A stretch of 64,000 nucleotides of DNA from JACRGC01 sp041305345 (GCA_041305345.1 JBFYLP010000005.1:124001-188000), one strand, 5' to 3'. Shown: positions 36,501 through 44,899, counted from the stretch's first letter. Notes: generated by a model from the sequence alone, not told the origin. Made by a program: numbers and translations.

Positions 36501-39500
36501 TCCCCTTCCTCCCCGCACGGGGTGCAAGCGCCATTCGAACACATAAGGCCAGGAAGGCACTTATTCTCATCATCCTGGCAGCAATATTCATCCTCATCAC
36601 CGCAGGATTTGCACAGCCCAAGGTCGCTGCCCTGTTGCTCTATGCAAGCGCCGTTTTCGCACGCATAAGTATCATCCGCAATAGTGCAAAGCTCGCCAAG
36701 CCCGCCAAATTCGCATAAGGCAAAATCGCTTATGCAGTCCCTGCACTGCGGGTTGTTAAGATTGGTGGTGTCGCATCCCTGGTCGAACCTGCAATCCAAG
36801 CACTGGGCCTTCAGGGTGCAATCATCAACGTAAACGCATTGCCCTTCCTTGCCGGCATCGTAGCAGCAAACAGTGGCGCCCGTGCACTCGTTTTGCGCTG
36901 CGCCGCAAAGCTGCTTTTGGCTGCAAATCCCTTCTGGTGCGCACCAAAGGCCCTCATTGCACGCATCATCCGGATGCTGCCTCGAATATTCGCAGCAAGA
37001 ATCGGAAAGCCCACCGCAGGGGATGCACGCATTTTCTGAAGAGCAGGTAAGCCCATCGTCGCATTTATTTGCAGCGCCTGTGCAGCAAGATTCGCCTTCC
37101 ATCCCGCAGATGTCCTCGATATCCCTGCATATCGCTAGGCTTCCGGAAGAATCGCAGAACATATTGCCGCCATAGGAAATGCATTCAGGCGTGCATTCGG
37201 CGACGCCCCCGTAGCATTCTGATGGGGGCACGCACCCCTTCCCCGATCCTTCATTGCAGCAGAGGTCAAAGCCGGTGCAGAAGGTACCTGCGCTTCCGCA
37301 GGAGGTAGGGTAGGTGCAAATCCCCCTTGGGATCGCGCTGGTCACGCTGCATTTCAAATTTTCCACGCACGGGGATGAACCCTCTTGGCCAATTTCGCTT
37401 TGGCTGCAGCAAGTCTCGCCGAAATTGCCGCACGCAAGCACGTCATAGGTCACATTCCTTGTCCTGGCAAAGCACCACGGCTTGCCAGGAATTTCATATG
37501 AAAAGCCTAGTTCGGAATCAATGGGGTCGCGGATGTATTCGCCATTCGAGACTGCAAAGCCGCGGTAATTTATGACCAGCTCCTCAGCTATTATGTTGGG
37601 CACCACCTTGAATCTCATCACGACTTTCGAGGAGCCTTCGTATGAATATTCCGCATTCAGCCACGAAAGGCCTACGAAATCATCCTCGCTTGAAATAAAG
37701 GGCGCCTCGCATTCCTCCAGATCAGATAAGCTGCTAGAGCCCTTCACGATAACAGGCGCAAAGCCGTCGTGGGAATAGTTAGTGAAGTATGCGATCTCGG
37801 ACCCATCGCCTCCGGAGAGCTGCACGAATAGCCCCCTTGAAGCCGCTCCGGGCTTGCTGTACAAATCGAATGAGACAAGGTATTCCTGGCCTGAAACGAG
37901 CCTTGCCTTCGCATTCCCGTTAAGGTCGGTTATCCGGTCAAGCGTGGCCTTGATGATCGTCCTTGAATCCAAGCGTGCCATCTGCGCATTAACCGGCAAG
38001 TCCGCATTCGGGCTTGCCTTCCTTTTGCCCGAGGCATTCTGGTAATTCCTCGAGTTGATGACCCATTTGAACGTTTTGTCGGACCTCGCCTCTATGGCGC
38101 ACGAGCCAGTTAGCGAGGAGCAGGAGCCGTAAAGCGCATTGTTCTTCTCGTTGTCATAATATACGAAGGCGTCAAGCTGGCTAATTGAACCGTTCGTGTC
38201 CAGGTCCGTGGCACTAAAAATAAGCCGGCCCTTGGGCGCATACATCGTGATGTTCGCTTCGAGGTTCAAGGAGAGATCCACTGTTTCAGAGCCTGAAAAC
38301 TGGTCCTTCGAGGCAAAAATCGTGTAAGAGGAATATTTCGCAAGGTTCCGAACAACCGCCTTCCCGTTATTGTCGGTCCTCTGTTCATACGGGGGAATCT
38401 GGTCGCCAAGCTCGTCGAAGAATGCAAGCGGGACTGTGCGCATCTTAACGCCATCCTCATTGATTGTGTTGAGGGTGAGGTTGGCGGAATTGTTTGCATA
38501 TGCCTTGTAGAGGGTGATTTTCTTCTCCTGGGAGCCGGCGAATGCGAGCGTCCTTCCCGGAAGGTATCCGTCCTTGAATGCGGTTGCATAGTACCACGTG
38601 AGGCTTGAGATCGGGAATGTAAGCACGGATGACGCGGCCTCCTTCTTCACGGCGGAATAGTTGCCCTCATCGGAATGTTCCCAAAGCCATATCTGGGATT
38701 GCAAGGAAGCATTGCGCTCATCTTGCACGCGGATGGTAACCGTGCCGTTTTGCAAACCGGATGTTGCACCTATCTTTTTCAATGAAATGGGCCACGCCGT
38801 CGTTTCCCTTAGCGTTTTTTCACTTGCCTTGGGCTCATACCCCTCTGCCCTTGCAATGACCTTGAGCCTCATTCCAACGCGGAATTCATCATCATTCTCA
38901 TAGGAGCCAAATTCGGTTTCAACGACCTTCAGCTCGTCCTCTGTTACCGAATCCAGGATCGTTAGCACCGCATCAATGCCCGCATTTGTCGCCTCATCCT
39001 TTATGGTGATCTGCAGCTGGCTGAATTCCAATGAGGCGGGGGTGGGGATTGGCGAAGCCGCCTTGTTGAGCGTTATCCGCCTTGGCTTGCCTGCTTCCGG
39101 TGTGTACGTGACTCCGGAGCTTGTTTGATACCCCGCAAGAGTCACGCTTACCGTGAGCTCCTTATTTTCGGGTACTGGAATGACAACCTTCCCGTCGGCA
39201 TCCGTACTCGCGCTGCCGCCTTCTGCCTCATATGAATATTCGACTAATGCGCCTCGCAGCGGCAATCCGGAAAAATCGCTCACGATTATTTCAGCATCGA
39301 ACAACTCGGGCCTTCTTAGGCGGATCGTGATTTCCGGCGAATCGCCGATCCTAAAACTCCTCCTTGCATCCGGGAATCCCTCCAAGCTTACGGTTAGGGT
39401 CGCTTCCTTGCCCTTTGGGGGCTTTTCGAATCTGGCGAGCCCGTTCTCGGTTGTCAATAGCTTGGAGTACTCGCCTGCCTCCAGGAGCACGGTTGCGCCC

Positions 39501-39766
39501 TCGACAGCGCCGTCATCGGAAATGACAAGGACCCGAAGGGTCATTGGCTGCAGCGATACGAAGGCGAATGCGCCTGCGGCAATTAATAGCAAAAACAGCA
39601 GGATTGCAACTGGAAATGACGGTATTCCCTTTCCCTCTATCGGGTTCACGAATACGTCGTAGATGGGGAATTTGAGGTCCTTTTGGAGGTAATCGCAAAA
39701 CGAGTAATAGCCCTCCTCGAGGCCTTTGTAGAATTGATCCACGGAGTCCTTGAGCCCCATTTGCAT
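33539..39766 (-). CDS. Giant membrane-anchored surface protein 3 (2075 aa), Cys-rich
   Basis: It starts at ATG 39766 (ATG 39760 possible), with a minus-strand TTATTTAAAC box about 30 bases upstream. The cytoplasmic head (1-50), YYSFCDYLQKDLKFPIYDVF and GIPS, closely matches giant protein 1. Then come a transmembrane helix (51-70), carboxypeptidase-regulatory-like modules to about 620, and the paralogue domain ending INYRGFAVSNG (about 735-750). Unlike the others, residues about 765-1180 form a run of Cys-rich mini-domains (GETCCSQ..., DLCCNEG..., ESCCTGA...CDDGLTC, DSCCEYS..., EYCCQDD...CLPGLMC, EMCCDSD...), and a second Cys-rich block lies at about 1610-1740. The C-terminus is also Cys-rich. 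An extracellular, disulfide-stabilised adhesin or protease-resistant stalk is inferred. Confidence 0.8.
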   Translation of the reverse strand: MQMGLKDSVDQFYKGLEEGYYSFCDYLQKDLKFPIYDVFVNPIEGKGIPSFPVAILLFLLLIAAGAFAFVSLQPMTLRVLVISDDGAVEGATVLLEAGEYSKLLTTENGLARFEKPPKGKEATLTVSLEGFPDARRSFRIGDSPEITIRLRRPELFDAEIIVSDFSGLPLRGALVEYSYEAEGGSASTDADGKVVIPVPENKELTVSVTLAGYQTSSGVTYTPEAGKPRRITLNKAASPIPTPASLEFSQLQITIKDEATNAGIDAVLTILDSVTEDELKVVETEFGSYENDDEFRVGMRLKVIARAEGYEPKASEKTLRETTAWPISLKKIGATSGLQNGTVTIRVQDERNASLQSQIWLWEHSDEGNYSAVKKEAASSVLTFPISSLTWYYATAFKDGYLPGRTLAFAGSQEKKITLYKAYANNSANLTLNTINEDGVKMRTVPLAFFDELGDQIPPYEQRTDNNGKAVVRNLAKYSSYTIFASKDQFSGSETVDLSLNLEANITMYAPKGRLIFSATDLDTNGSISQLDAFVYYDNEKNNALYGSCSSLTGSCAIEARSDKTFKWVINSRNYQNASGKRKASPNADLPVNAQMARLDSRTIIKATLDRITDLNGNAKARLVSGQEYLVSFDLYSKPGAASRGLFVQLSGGDGSEIAYFTNYSHDGFAPVIVKGSSSLSDLEECEAPFISSEDDFVGLSWLNAEYSYEGSSKVVMRFKVVPNIIAEELVINYRGFAVSNGEYIRDPIDSELGFSYEIPGKPWCFARTRNVTYDVLACGNFGETCCSQSEIGQEGSSPCVENLKCSVTSAIPRGICTYPTSCGSAGTFCTGFDLCCNEGSGKGCVPPSECYGGVAECTPECISYGGNMFCDSSGSLAICRDIEDICGMEGESCCTGAANKCDDGLTCSSENACIPCGGLSDSCCEYSRQHPDDACNEGLWCAPEGICSQKQLCGAAQNECTGATVCCYDAGKEGQCVYVDDCTLKAQCLDCRFDQGCDTTNLNNPQCRDCISDFALCEFGGLGELCTIADDTYACENGACIEQQGSDLGLCKSCGDEDEYCCQDDENKCLPGLMCSNGACTPCGEEGEMCCDSDPQCTQQNTMCNQQENICKFGNRDCNNEMCVELNFKQLQCPRGLIDPDLADLCDEEESGNGFNAHSLKDCGNSCVEGELEISYDITEVANKLPGTLRIELYNQDASSDILGNDLLVPVTALVGNQVFSLADSDSFTLQITDSSKLQGRITLTPKEHGTAIIKASYSHSSTAPAVVIKPYVVIASNMPASPPIQLPNPFSCNALTLMKKTYSGAGQPVIESSCDRIVFRVDSFFPADAIPLNDSGLGGCNLGYAFGTASEPRKYNDCFVTGATPGGNALRFWPGKKDTCPLKPIGNMVPSADNIQMRVNCTGTAGRIINITIANYSDIGDLNALEFSGINYKTPYLKDSALPLSFYGDDYDTEASSMKLVYALNNRVKGITNNEEYWAAEYSPSAGYFKRSTTSTKLIGSGQDASLVSWDDSRKEKIFVHPDAGAVANQRPPVVATIASSSPAGTGLASYLNSKAFQRIGHSNVTALAYAPAVLESFKEIAGNILRKTAFKRSFDATFYCIKPPEDISNEDTYDPEICRDSAAAWMRVTNKQRIEVAACTFCHDTYEETYGAPSEDNYNVDVCDIRCLPSDECETGHCAYVEGNETYIGPDGTAYACDDSGVPEDSDEGIQCLYSCSEKSIAEGDYCGTPEECDCSPEGLRTTLIDEGYEYVWENGDAELYEVTMGAGIGGLESRSPYKYFVQNAESAPITFSAVFPLSADIVYNKFNRYPEFSSARENLVEIAQLPDDCKYRQGIYLLSVQTTNGEDFFFGERNFGLSPLAISDNYPDSMGAGTQDFCGNVVACNLFDPYGLHSRFPGKIPADMYPEDEYLERCLTNEYPVVPDGDARYDKNAVASAIWDRSCSPLSCASGKAKDQFVANFPNAFDLRSYSFIGWQNHVPATNQFAFATKQGEEGDYPALLSKFFARGKCGFLGTGTRKRRSIFLIFEPYDLANYPLVFGDVEVESCRACGFGDCSVSAYGISVCRNGDAC

Positions 39767-39867
39767 CCTTCAGGATTATGGAAGAGGGGTTTAAATAATT
39801 AACAATGCGATCGGTTGGGTGAACCGGTTTTTTTTATTAAAAAAATACGAGCTTTTAATAAGGTTTT

Positions 39868-41358
39868 ATGCGAAATCCTGCTATGAAAACCGAATTCGCA
39901 GTCGCACACGAGGGCATCCGCAGCACAGCGGAGGTAAGGATACCCAAAGATCCACTCGAGCAGGTGATCGGGCAGGATGGGGCCGTAAGGATCGCAAAGC
40001 TTGCTGCGACGCAGAAGAGGCATCTTCTGCTCGTGGGGCCGCCGGGAATTGGGAAATCCCTAATTGCGCAAAGCATCGCATACCACCTCTCCAAGCCCAC
40101 CGAGGAAATTTCGGTCCTCCATAATCCCGAGAACCCCGAAAGGCCAATTGTGGAAATCAAGAACATCGCCGACCTCGAGAAGGAAAAGACCATCGTGAAG
40201 GAATTGCAAGGAAAGCTCGTGGAGCCAAAAGAAGTCCCATCCTTCGTTGCCGAGAAGCTTGGTTTCCGGTGCAGGAAATGCAACCGCCTAAGCAGGGCAT
40301 CCGAAATCAGCTGCCCTAACTGCGGCACCGACAAGTACAGGAAGGAATATTCGCCCTTCGGGGACCTTTTATCGGACTATTTCTCCGTGCAGCAATCCGA
40401 CCGGGTCCACACAACCCGCGTGAACGATGCGGGAAAGGAGGAAATAATAGTATACGAAAGGCACGGCGAGAAGGTCAGGATGCTCGACCAGAAATCGCTT
40501 GAAAGGCTAGATGAGATCAAGCAGCGCAGGCCAAGGAAGGTGCTTATTCCCCTTGGAAGGAAGAATTTCGTGATAGCAACTGGCGCATCCGAAACTGAGC
40601 TCCTTGGAGATATCAGGCACGACCCGTATGGGGGAAGGGTCACGCCAAGCGGGCCTAACACGTTCATAGGCTCGCATCCTTACGAGAGGGTCAACCCGGG
40701 CACGATCCACGAGGCGCACGAGGGCGTGCTCTTCATCGACGAGCTAGGCGCCCTAAGCTACCTGCAAAGGTACCTGCTTACCGCCCTTCAGGAAAGGAAA
40801 TATGCGATCGTTGGGAGGAACCCCCAAAGCTCGGGCGCATCCGTGAAGGTAGATGACGTGCCCTGCGATTTCGTCCTGATCGCTGCAAGCAACATCAACG
40901 ATTTGCAATACATCATCCCGCCGATGCGGTCAAGGATCATCGGGAACGGCTATGAAGTGCTGCTTGATACGCATATGCCAGATACGCAGGCAAACCGCGA
41001 AAAAATGCTCCAGTTCATCGCGCAGGAGATAAGGAAGGATGGCAAGATCCCGCACGCGACCCTGGACGCCGCGGATGAGATAATCGGGGAGGCAAGGAGA
41101 AGGGCGAAGATCAATGACAATGCCCCGGACGCGCTGACCCTTAGGTTCCGCCACCTGAGCGGGATCATAAGGCTCGCAGGCGACATCGCAAGGACCGAGG
41201 GAACGGAGCTCATCACGAGGGATTACGTGAAGGAGGCAACGAAGCGCAACAGGAACATCGAGGAGCAGATGAAGGAGAAGTACGGGAGCGTCTGGAGGGC
41301 GTCCGCAAGCGAAACGATGAACGTGGACTCCAACAGGGATGGGAAGGAAATAAGCTGA
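39868..41358 (+). CDS. LonB-like AAA+ ATPase lacking the peptidase domain
   Basis: 496 residues. The N-terminus VRIPKDPLEQVIGQDGAVRIAKLAA and Walker A GPPGIGKS (57-64) are typical of archaeal LonB. Walker B and sensor regions follow (GVLFIDELGALSYLQRYLLTALQERKYAIVGRNPQSSGA; VLIAASNIND; MRSRI; arginine-finger area RFRHLSGIIRLAGDIAR). Where LonB has its membrane-spanning insertion, this protein has a zinc ribbon (CRKCNRLSRASEISCPNC, about 133-150). It ends right after the AAA+ lid, with no Lon Ser-Lys peptidase. It is probably a cytosolic unfoldase or remodeler; partner unknown. Confidence 0.75.
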   Translation: MRNPAMKTEFAVAHEGIRSTAEVRIPKDPLEQVIGQDGAVRIAKLAATQKRHLLLVGPPGIGKSLIAQSIAYHLSKPTEEISVLHNPENPERPIVEIKNIADLEKEKTIVKELQGKLVEPKEVPSFVAEKLGFRCRKCNRLSRASEISCPNCGTDKYRKEYSPFGDLLSDYFSVQQSDRVHTTRVNDAGKEEIIVYERHGEKVRMLDQKSLERLDEIKQRRPRKVLIPLGRKNFVIATGASETELLGDIRHDPYGGRVTPSGPNTFIGSHPYERVNPGTIHEAHEGVLFIDELGALSYLQRYLLTALQERKYAIVGRNPQSSGASVKVDDVPCDFVLIAASNINDLQYIIPPMRSRIIGNGYEVLLDTHMPDTQANREKMLQFIAQEIRKDGKIPHATLDAADEIIGEARRRAKINDNAPDALTLRFRHLSGIIRLAGDIARTEGTELITRDYVKEATKRNRNIEEQMKEKYGSVWRASASETMNVDSNRDGKEIS

Positions 41359-41363
41359 TCTTT

Positions 41364-41648
41364 ATGCCGATAAAAAAATTTTTTGAACTTGCCGCGGAAT
41401 TCGAATTCCATTTCAAAGGGAGCAGGACGCCGGAAAACGTGGGAAAATTGAACGAAATTGCCCTTGGCATAAAGAAAATCCGGCCATCGGCCTTGGAACG
41501 GGCAAATGCATTGAAAAAATTGTTAAAGCGTCCATCTCCAATCAGCCCCGAACATCTGGAGGAATTGGGGAAATTCAAAAAGGCGGAGGAGATATTGGAA
41601 CGGCTTAGCAAAGAAAATAAGAGCTTGCGGAATGGGTTCCTGCACTGA
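41364..41648 (+). CDS. Small helical protein after LonB-like ATPase
   Basis: 94 residues, five bases after the ATPase stop, so likely one transcript. The sequence is basic and all-helical (ALERANALKKLLKR; LEELGKFKKAEEILERLSKENKSL). No family recognised. It is a candidate adaptor or partner for the peptidase-less ATPase, by position only. It converges with purE, ending one base from the purE stop. Confidence 0.5.
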   Translation: MPIKKFFELAAEFEFHFKGSRTPENVGKLNEIALGIKKIRPSALERANALKKLLKRPSPISPEHLEELGKFKKAEEILERLSKENKSLRNGFLH

Positions 41649-42110
41649 TCACTTGGGCGACGCAGCAGCGGTGAGCTTCTTTTTATGCGCCTCCAGCTTC
41701 TTCCTTAGCTCTCCATTTTTCATCGCAAATATCTTGATGGCGAAAAGCGCGGCATTCTCCGGTTCAAGGATGGTCGCAGGCACGATCCCAGAAGGCATCC
41801 TAAGGGAGGAGAGGACGTCCATCCCGCCGTATTTTTCGGAATGGGGGGGGTTGTTGATCACGGGATTTGGGGAATTGCCATCGAGAACGCCGCCAAGCGC
41901 GTTGCTCCTTCCCGCAACCGCCAGGTAGACTATCGGCCTTCCAAGTCCGTCGTAGTAATGCACAAGGTCGAGAAGGTATTTCGTGGCCTTGTGCGCGCTG
42001 CAAACCTTTATTTGGGATTCGACCCCGAATTCCCTTAGGTAATCGTAGATTTTTTTCGCGTAATCCTCATCGGCCTTTGAGCCAATTATTATCGGCACGA
42101 GTTCATCCAT
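41649..42110 (-). CDS. purE: PurE, 5-(carboxyamino)imidazole ribonucleotide mutase family
   Basis: 153 residues from ATG 42110, overlapping the upstream stop codon; GTG 42119 is an alternative. The PurE fold is clear: PIIIGSKADEDYAKKIYDYLREFGVES, then VCSAHKATKYLL, AVAGRSNALGGVLDGNSPNPVINNPP. The SAHK box and AGRSNALGG segment are nearer the class II/eukaryotic-type variants than to classical bacterial PurE (AGGAAHLPGM), so direct use of CO2 is possible. Last gene of the purA-purC-purE cluster. Confidence 0.85.
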   Translation of the reverse strand: MDELVPIIIGSKADEDYAKKIYDYLREFGVESQIKVCSAHKATKYLLDLVHYYDGLGRPIVYLAVAGRSNALGGVLDGNSPNPVINNPPHSEKYGGMDVLSSLRMPSGIVPATILEPENAALFAIKIFAMKNGELRKKLEAHKKKLTAAASPK

Positions 42111-42387
42111 ACCAGTCACCCTTCCTCCTGTCCGCGAGCACGTGCTTGTGGTAGACGTGGGATATGAGGCTCGATAGGACGTAGAAGCAACAGAAAATCA
42201 GCACAACTGAAACATACGCGCCAACCGTGCCCGTCACGGTGAAGGGGAAGTAGAGGATTGGCATGTATTTTGCCTGCAATTGGGACGCTAATGCTTGGGG
42301 CAGCGGGATTGGCACCAGCATGAAGAATGCGGTGACCAGCAATTTCCCGATGGTCGGGTCAAGGAAGCGCTTCCAGTTCATCATCAT
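42103..42387 (-). CDS. Small membrane protein b within purine cluster
   Basis: 94 residues with two to three transmembrane helices (LLVTAFFMLVPIPLPQ; YVSVVLIFCCFYVLSSLI) and a basic tail. It begins MNWKRFLDPTIGKLL, which resembles the start of its neighbour (KWMLPIGKFVEPNYGKLV), so the pair look like tandem paralogues. It overlaps both the upstream stop codon and the purE start, implying coupled translation. Family unknown. Confidence 0.6.
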   Translation of the reverse strand: MMMNWKRFLDPTIGKLLVTAFFMLVPIPLPQALASQLQAKYMPILYFPFTVTGTVGAYVSVVLIFCCFYVLSSLISHVYHKHVLADRRKGDWYG

Positions 42388-42704
42388 CAGCCCTGCTCGT
42401 AATAATATGCATACGCCTCATTCCTTAAAAGCTTGTATGCGAGGAAGAAGATGCACGAAATCACGTATGCAAGGATGGTTAGCGAAACGGCATAAAGCGT
42501 CTTTGTTCGCTCGCAGGTTGAAAGCGCATCGTATTCGGAGGAGACGCACGCCGCATCCCCGAGCCTGCAGTTGCTCCCATAGTAGCAAGGAACGGAATAC
42601 GAAGGGTAAATCAACGCGTATATTGGGATCACGAGCGCAATTAAAGCGACAAGCTTTCCGTAATTCGGTTCCACGAACTTACCTATCGGCAGCATCCATT
42701 TCAC
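42387..42704 (-). CDS. Small membrane protein a within purine cluster
   Basis: 105 residues with two transmembrane helices (KLVALIALVIPIYALIY; YAVSLTILAYVISCIFFLAY) flanking a Cys-containing outward loop (CYYGSNCRLGDAACVSSEYDALSTC), probably disulfide-linked. The frame opens at GTG 42704; ATG 42695 is an alternative start. The stop codon overlaps the ATG of the next membrane gene. Unknown family. Confidence 0.6.
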   Translation of the reverse strand: MKWMLPIGKFVEPNYGKLVALIALVIPIYALIYPSYSVPCYYGSNCRLGDAACVSSEYDALSTCERTKTLYAVSLTILAYVISCIFFLAYKLLRNEAYAYYYEQG

Positions 42705-42776
42705 TCTCAGAAATTCATTATTGCAAACGACTGCTTTCCGCAGTTAAAGCCCCCTTAAGCTCCCCATTGATTATGG

Positions 42777-43505
42777 TCAAATGAATTTATCCGATATTTC
42801 CGCTGCAACCCGAAAGCCATCGAGCACCGCATCGAGCCCAACTTTTCCTTCCCGGTATAGTTGCTTATCTAGCATCCTATCCTTCCTCCCTTCCGGCCAG
42901 ATCCTCCACGCATTGTTGGTAATGTCATCCCCGACTAAAAGCCTTCCCTTCGCGTCCCTCCCATATTCAACCTTGAGGTCGACGAGGGCTATTGCCTGCT
43001 TTGCAAACGCCTTCTCCAAAATCTCAAATATCCGCTTTGTAGTGATCCGAATCTCATCGATCTCCTTCTGGTCCGCTACCTTGAGTGCAACCGCGTGATC
43101 ATCGTTTATGAACGGGTCGTGCAGCGCATCGTCCTTGAGGAACAATTCGAACAACGGGGAAGTGAACACCGTTCCTTCCTTGAACGGCACTCTTTTCAAT
43201 AGTGAACCGGTTGCAACCCTCCTAACCACGCATTCAAGCGGGATCATCTTCATCTTCAAGACCACCATATGGTTGTCCTCCGGGGCCGAAACATAATGGG
43301 AAGGAATGCCGTTCCTTGAAAGCAGCTCGAAGCAGTTTTTGGTGGTCCGCCAGTCGTACTTCCCCTTCCCCTTCAGGATGTCGTGCTTCGCGCCGTCCCC
43401 GGCGGTGATGTCATCCTTGAAGAAGAGCACCGCATTTCCCGGATCAGAGGCATCCTGATACACGATTTTTGTCTTGCCTTCCGCGATTTTTTCACCGAGC
43501 TTCAT
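42777..43505 (-). CDS. purC: SAICAR synthetase
   Basis: 242 residues, full length. Diagnostic segments: EGKTKIVY (ATP-binding strand), DDITAGDGAKHD, VVRRVATGSLLKR, VDLKVEYGRDAKGRLLVGDDITNNAWRIWPEG. It joins aspartate to CAIR in step 8 of IMP synthesis. It lies eight bases downstream of purA on the same strand. Confidence 0.94.
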   Translation of the reverse strand: MKLGEKIAEGKTKIVYQDASDPGNAVLFFKDDITAGDGAKHDILKGKGKYDWRTTKNCFELLSRNGIPSHYVSAPEDNHMVVLKMKMIPLECVVRRVATGSLLKRVPFKEGTVFTSPLFELFLKDDALHDPFINDDHAVALKVADQKEIDEIRITTKRIFEILEKAFAKQAIALVDLKVEYGRDAKGRLLVGDDITNNAWRIWPEGRKDRMLDKQLYREGKVGLDAVLDGFRVAAEISDKFI

Positions 43506-43513
43506 TTATGAAT

Positions 43514-44815
43514 TCACCTAAGAAAAATGATCTCCTCCCTCTCCGGCCCGACCGACACGGAAACGATAGGCACATTGAGTTCGTGCTGGATGTAATTAAT
43601 ATAGGCGAGTGCAGGTTTGGGCAGTGCCTTCAATTTCTCCTTTTTCCCCTTTTTGGCGACCGATTTCCAATCCTGCTCGCCAAAACCCAAAAAGGTTTTG
43701 TAAACCGGCTTGCATTGCGGGAGCAGGTGGGAATCGGCAGGGAAATGATCGAGCTGCTTGTTTTTGATTTTGTAATGAGTAGCAACTTTGATTTCCTTCA
43801 AGCCGCCTAGGACATCCAATTTTGTCAGGTGCAATCCGGTGAACCCATTTAGCATTATTGCGGTCCTAAGCATCGGCAGGTCGAGCCACCCGATCCTTCT
43901 GGCCCTTCCGGTAGTGGTGCCGTATTCACCGCCCTTCAAACGGATTTTCTCTGCCAACTCTCCTGAAAGCTCGGTTGGAAAAATCCCATTTCCAACCCTG
44001 GTAGTGTACGCTTTCACTACCCCTTCGGGATTGGTGATGAAATTTGCAGGGATCCCGCAGCTTACAGCGGCTGCGGAAGCGGTCACATTCGATGATGTGG
44101 AATAGGGGTAGGTGCCGAAATTGTTGTCTAAAAAAGTGCCCTGGGCGCCTTCGAAAAGGATCGATTTTCCCCTCGAGGCCGCATCGTTAAGCTCTGCTGG
44201 GACGTCAGCTCCATAGTCCCTAAGCACGCGGCTGTAAGCGGAATACTCGGATACCACTCCCGCATAGGTGAAATCAGCAGGGAAGTAAACGTCCATATGC
44301 TCGAGCAGCTTTATTTTCTGCTCGTATATGGCCTTGATTTTTAAGGGAAGCGTATCCAGGTGCAAAAGGTCCTCGAACCTAAGCCCAACCCTCGCGGCCT
44401 TGTCCTCATAGCACGGCCCAATCCCCCTCTGGGTGGTGCCGATTTTCTTTGAATTCTCGCCTGCCTCCTGGAGGATGTGCCAGGGCATTATGAGGTGCGC
44501 GCGGTAATCGATCCCAAAAGTCTTGTTGGTGAGGCGAACGCCATTCTTCCTTAAGGTTTCCATTTCCTGTAAAAGCACTTTGGGGTTGACCACGACCCCG
44601 GAAGCTATCAAATTGCGCTTTCCTTGATGGAAAACCCCGCTTGGAAGCAGGTGCTGCTTATATTCCTTCGAGCCGATTTTCACGGTATGGCCGGCGTTGT
44701 TGCCCCCATTGAACCGGACGATGTAATCCGCCTTCTCAGCAAGAAAATCAACAATTTTGCCCTTGCCCTCGTCGCCGAACTGGGAGCCTATGATCGCTAA
44801 GCCTTTTTTCATCAA
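43514..44815 (-). CDS. purA: Adenylosuccinate synthetase
   Basis: 433 residues. GTP-binding and catalytic motifs are intact: GSQFGDEGKGKIVD, FNGGNNAGHTV, TTQRGIGPCYEDKAARVGLR, TRVGNGIFPTEL, TTTGRARRIGWLDLPML. It converts IMP and aspartate to adenylosuccinate. At 433 residues it is the long form usual in bacteria and eukaryotes, while many archaea have a shorter form of about 340 residues, so bacterial ancestry by transfer is possible. First gene of the purine cluster. Confidence 0.94.
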   Translation of the reverse strand: MMKKGLAIIGSQFGDEGKGKIVDFLAEKADYIVRFNGGNNAGHTVKIGSKEYKQHLLPSGVFHQGKRNLIASGVVVNPKVLLQEMETLRKNGVRLTNKTFGIDYRAHLIMPWHILQEAGENSKKIGTTQRGIGPCYEDKAARVGLRFEDLLHLDTLPLKIKAIYEQKIKLLEHMDVYFPADFTYAGVVSEYSAYSRVLRDYGADVPAELNDAASRGKSILFEGAQGTFLDNNFGTYPYSTSSNVTASAAAVSCGIPANFITNPEGVVKAYTTRVGNGIFPTELSGELAEKIRLKGGEYGTTTGRARRIGWLDLPMLRTAIMLNGFTGLHLTKLDVLGGLKEIKVATHYKIKNKQLDHFPADSHLLPQCKPVYKTFLGFGEQDWKSVAKKGKKEKLKALPKPALAYINYIQHELNVPIVSVSVGPEREEIIFLR

Positions 44816-44899
44816 AACCCCTCTAAACTAGTTAAGAAAAAGCCTTTTAAAAGCTCTTTGGCATAACCCCATACTCTCTGATATTAAGAGGTCGGAATA

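Noticed and set aside
36240..37470. CRISPR-like repeat array in the Cys-rich region of giant gene 3
   Set aside because: The periodicity comes from protein modules with variable DNA; there are no identical direct repeats with regular spacers, and no cas genes are present. No CRISPR array was seen anywhere in the window.
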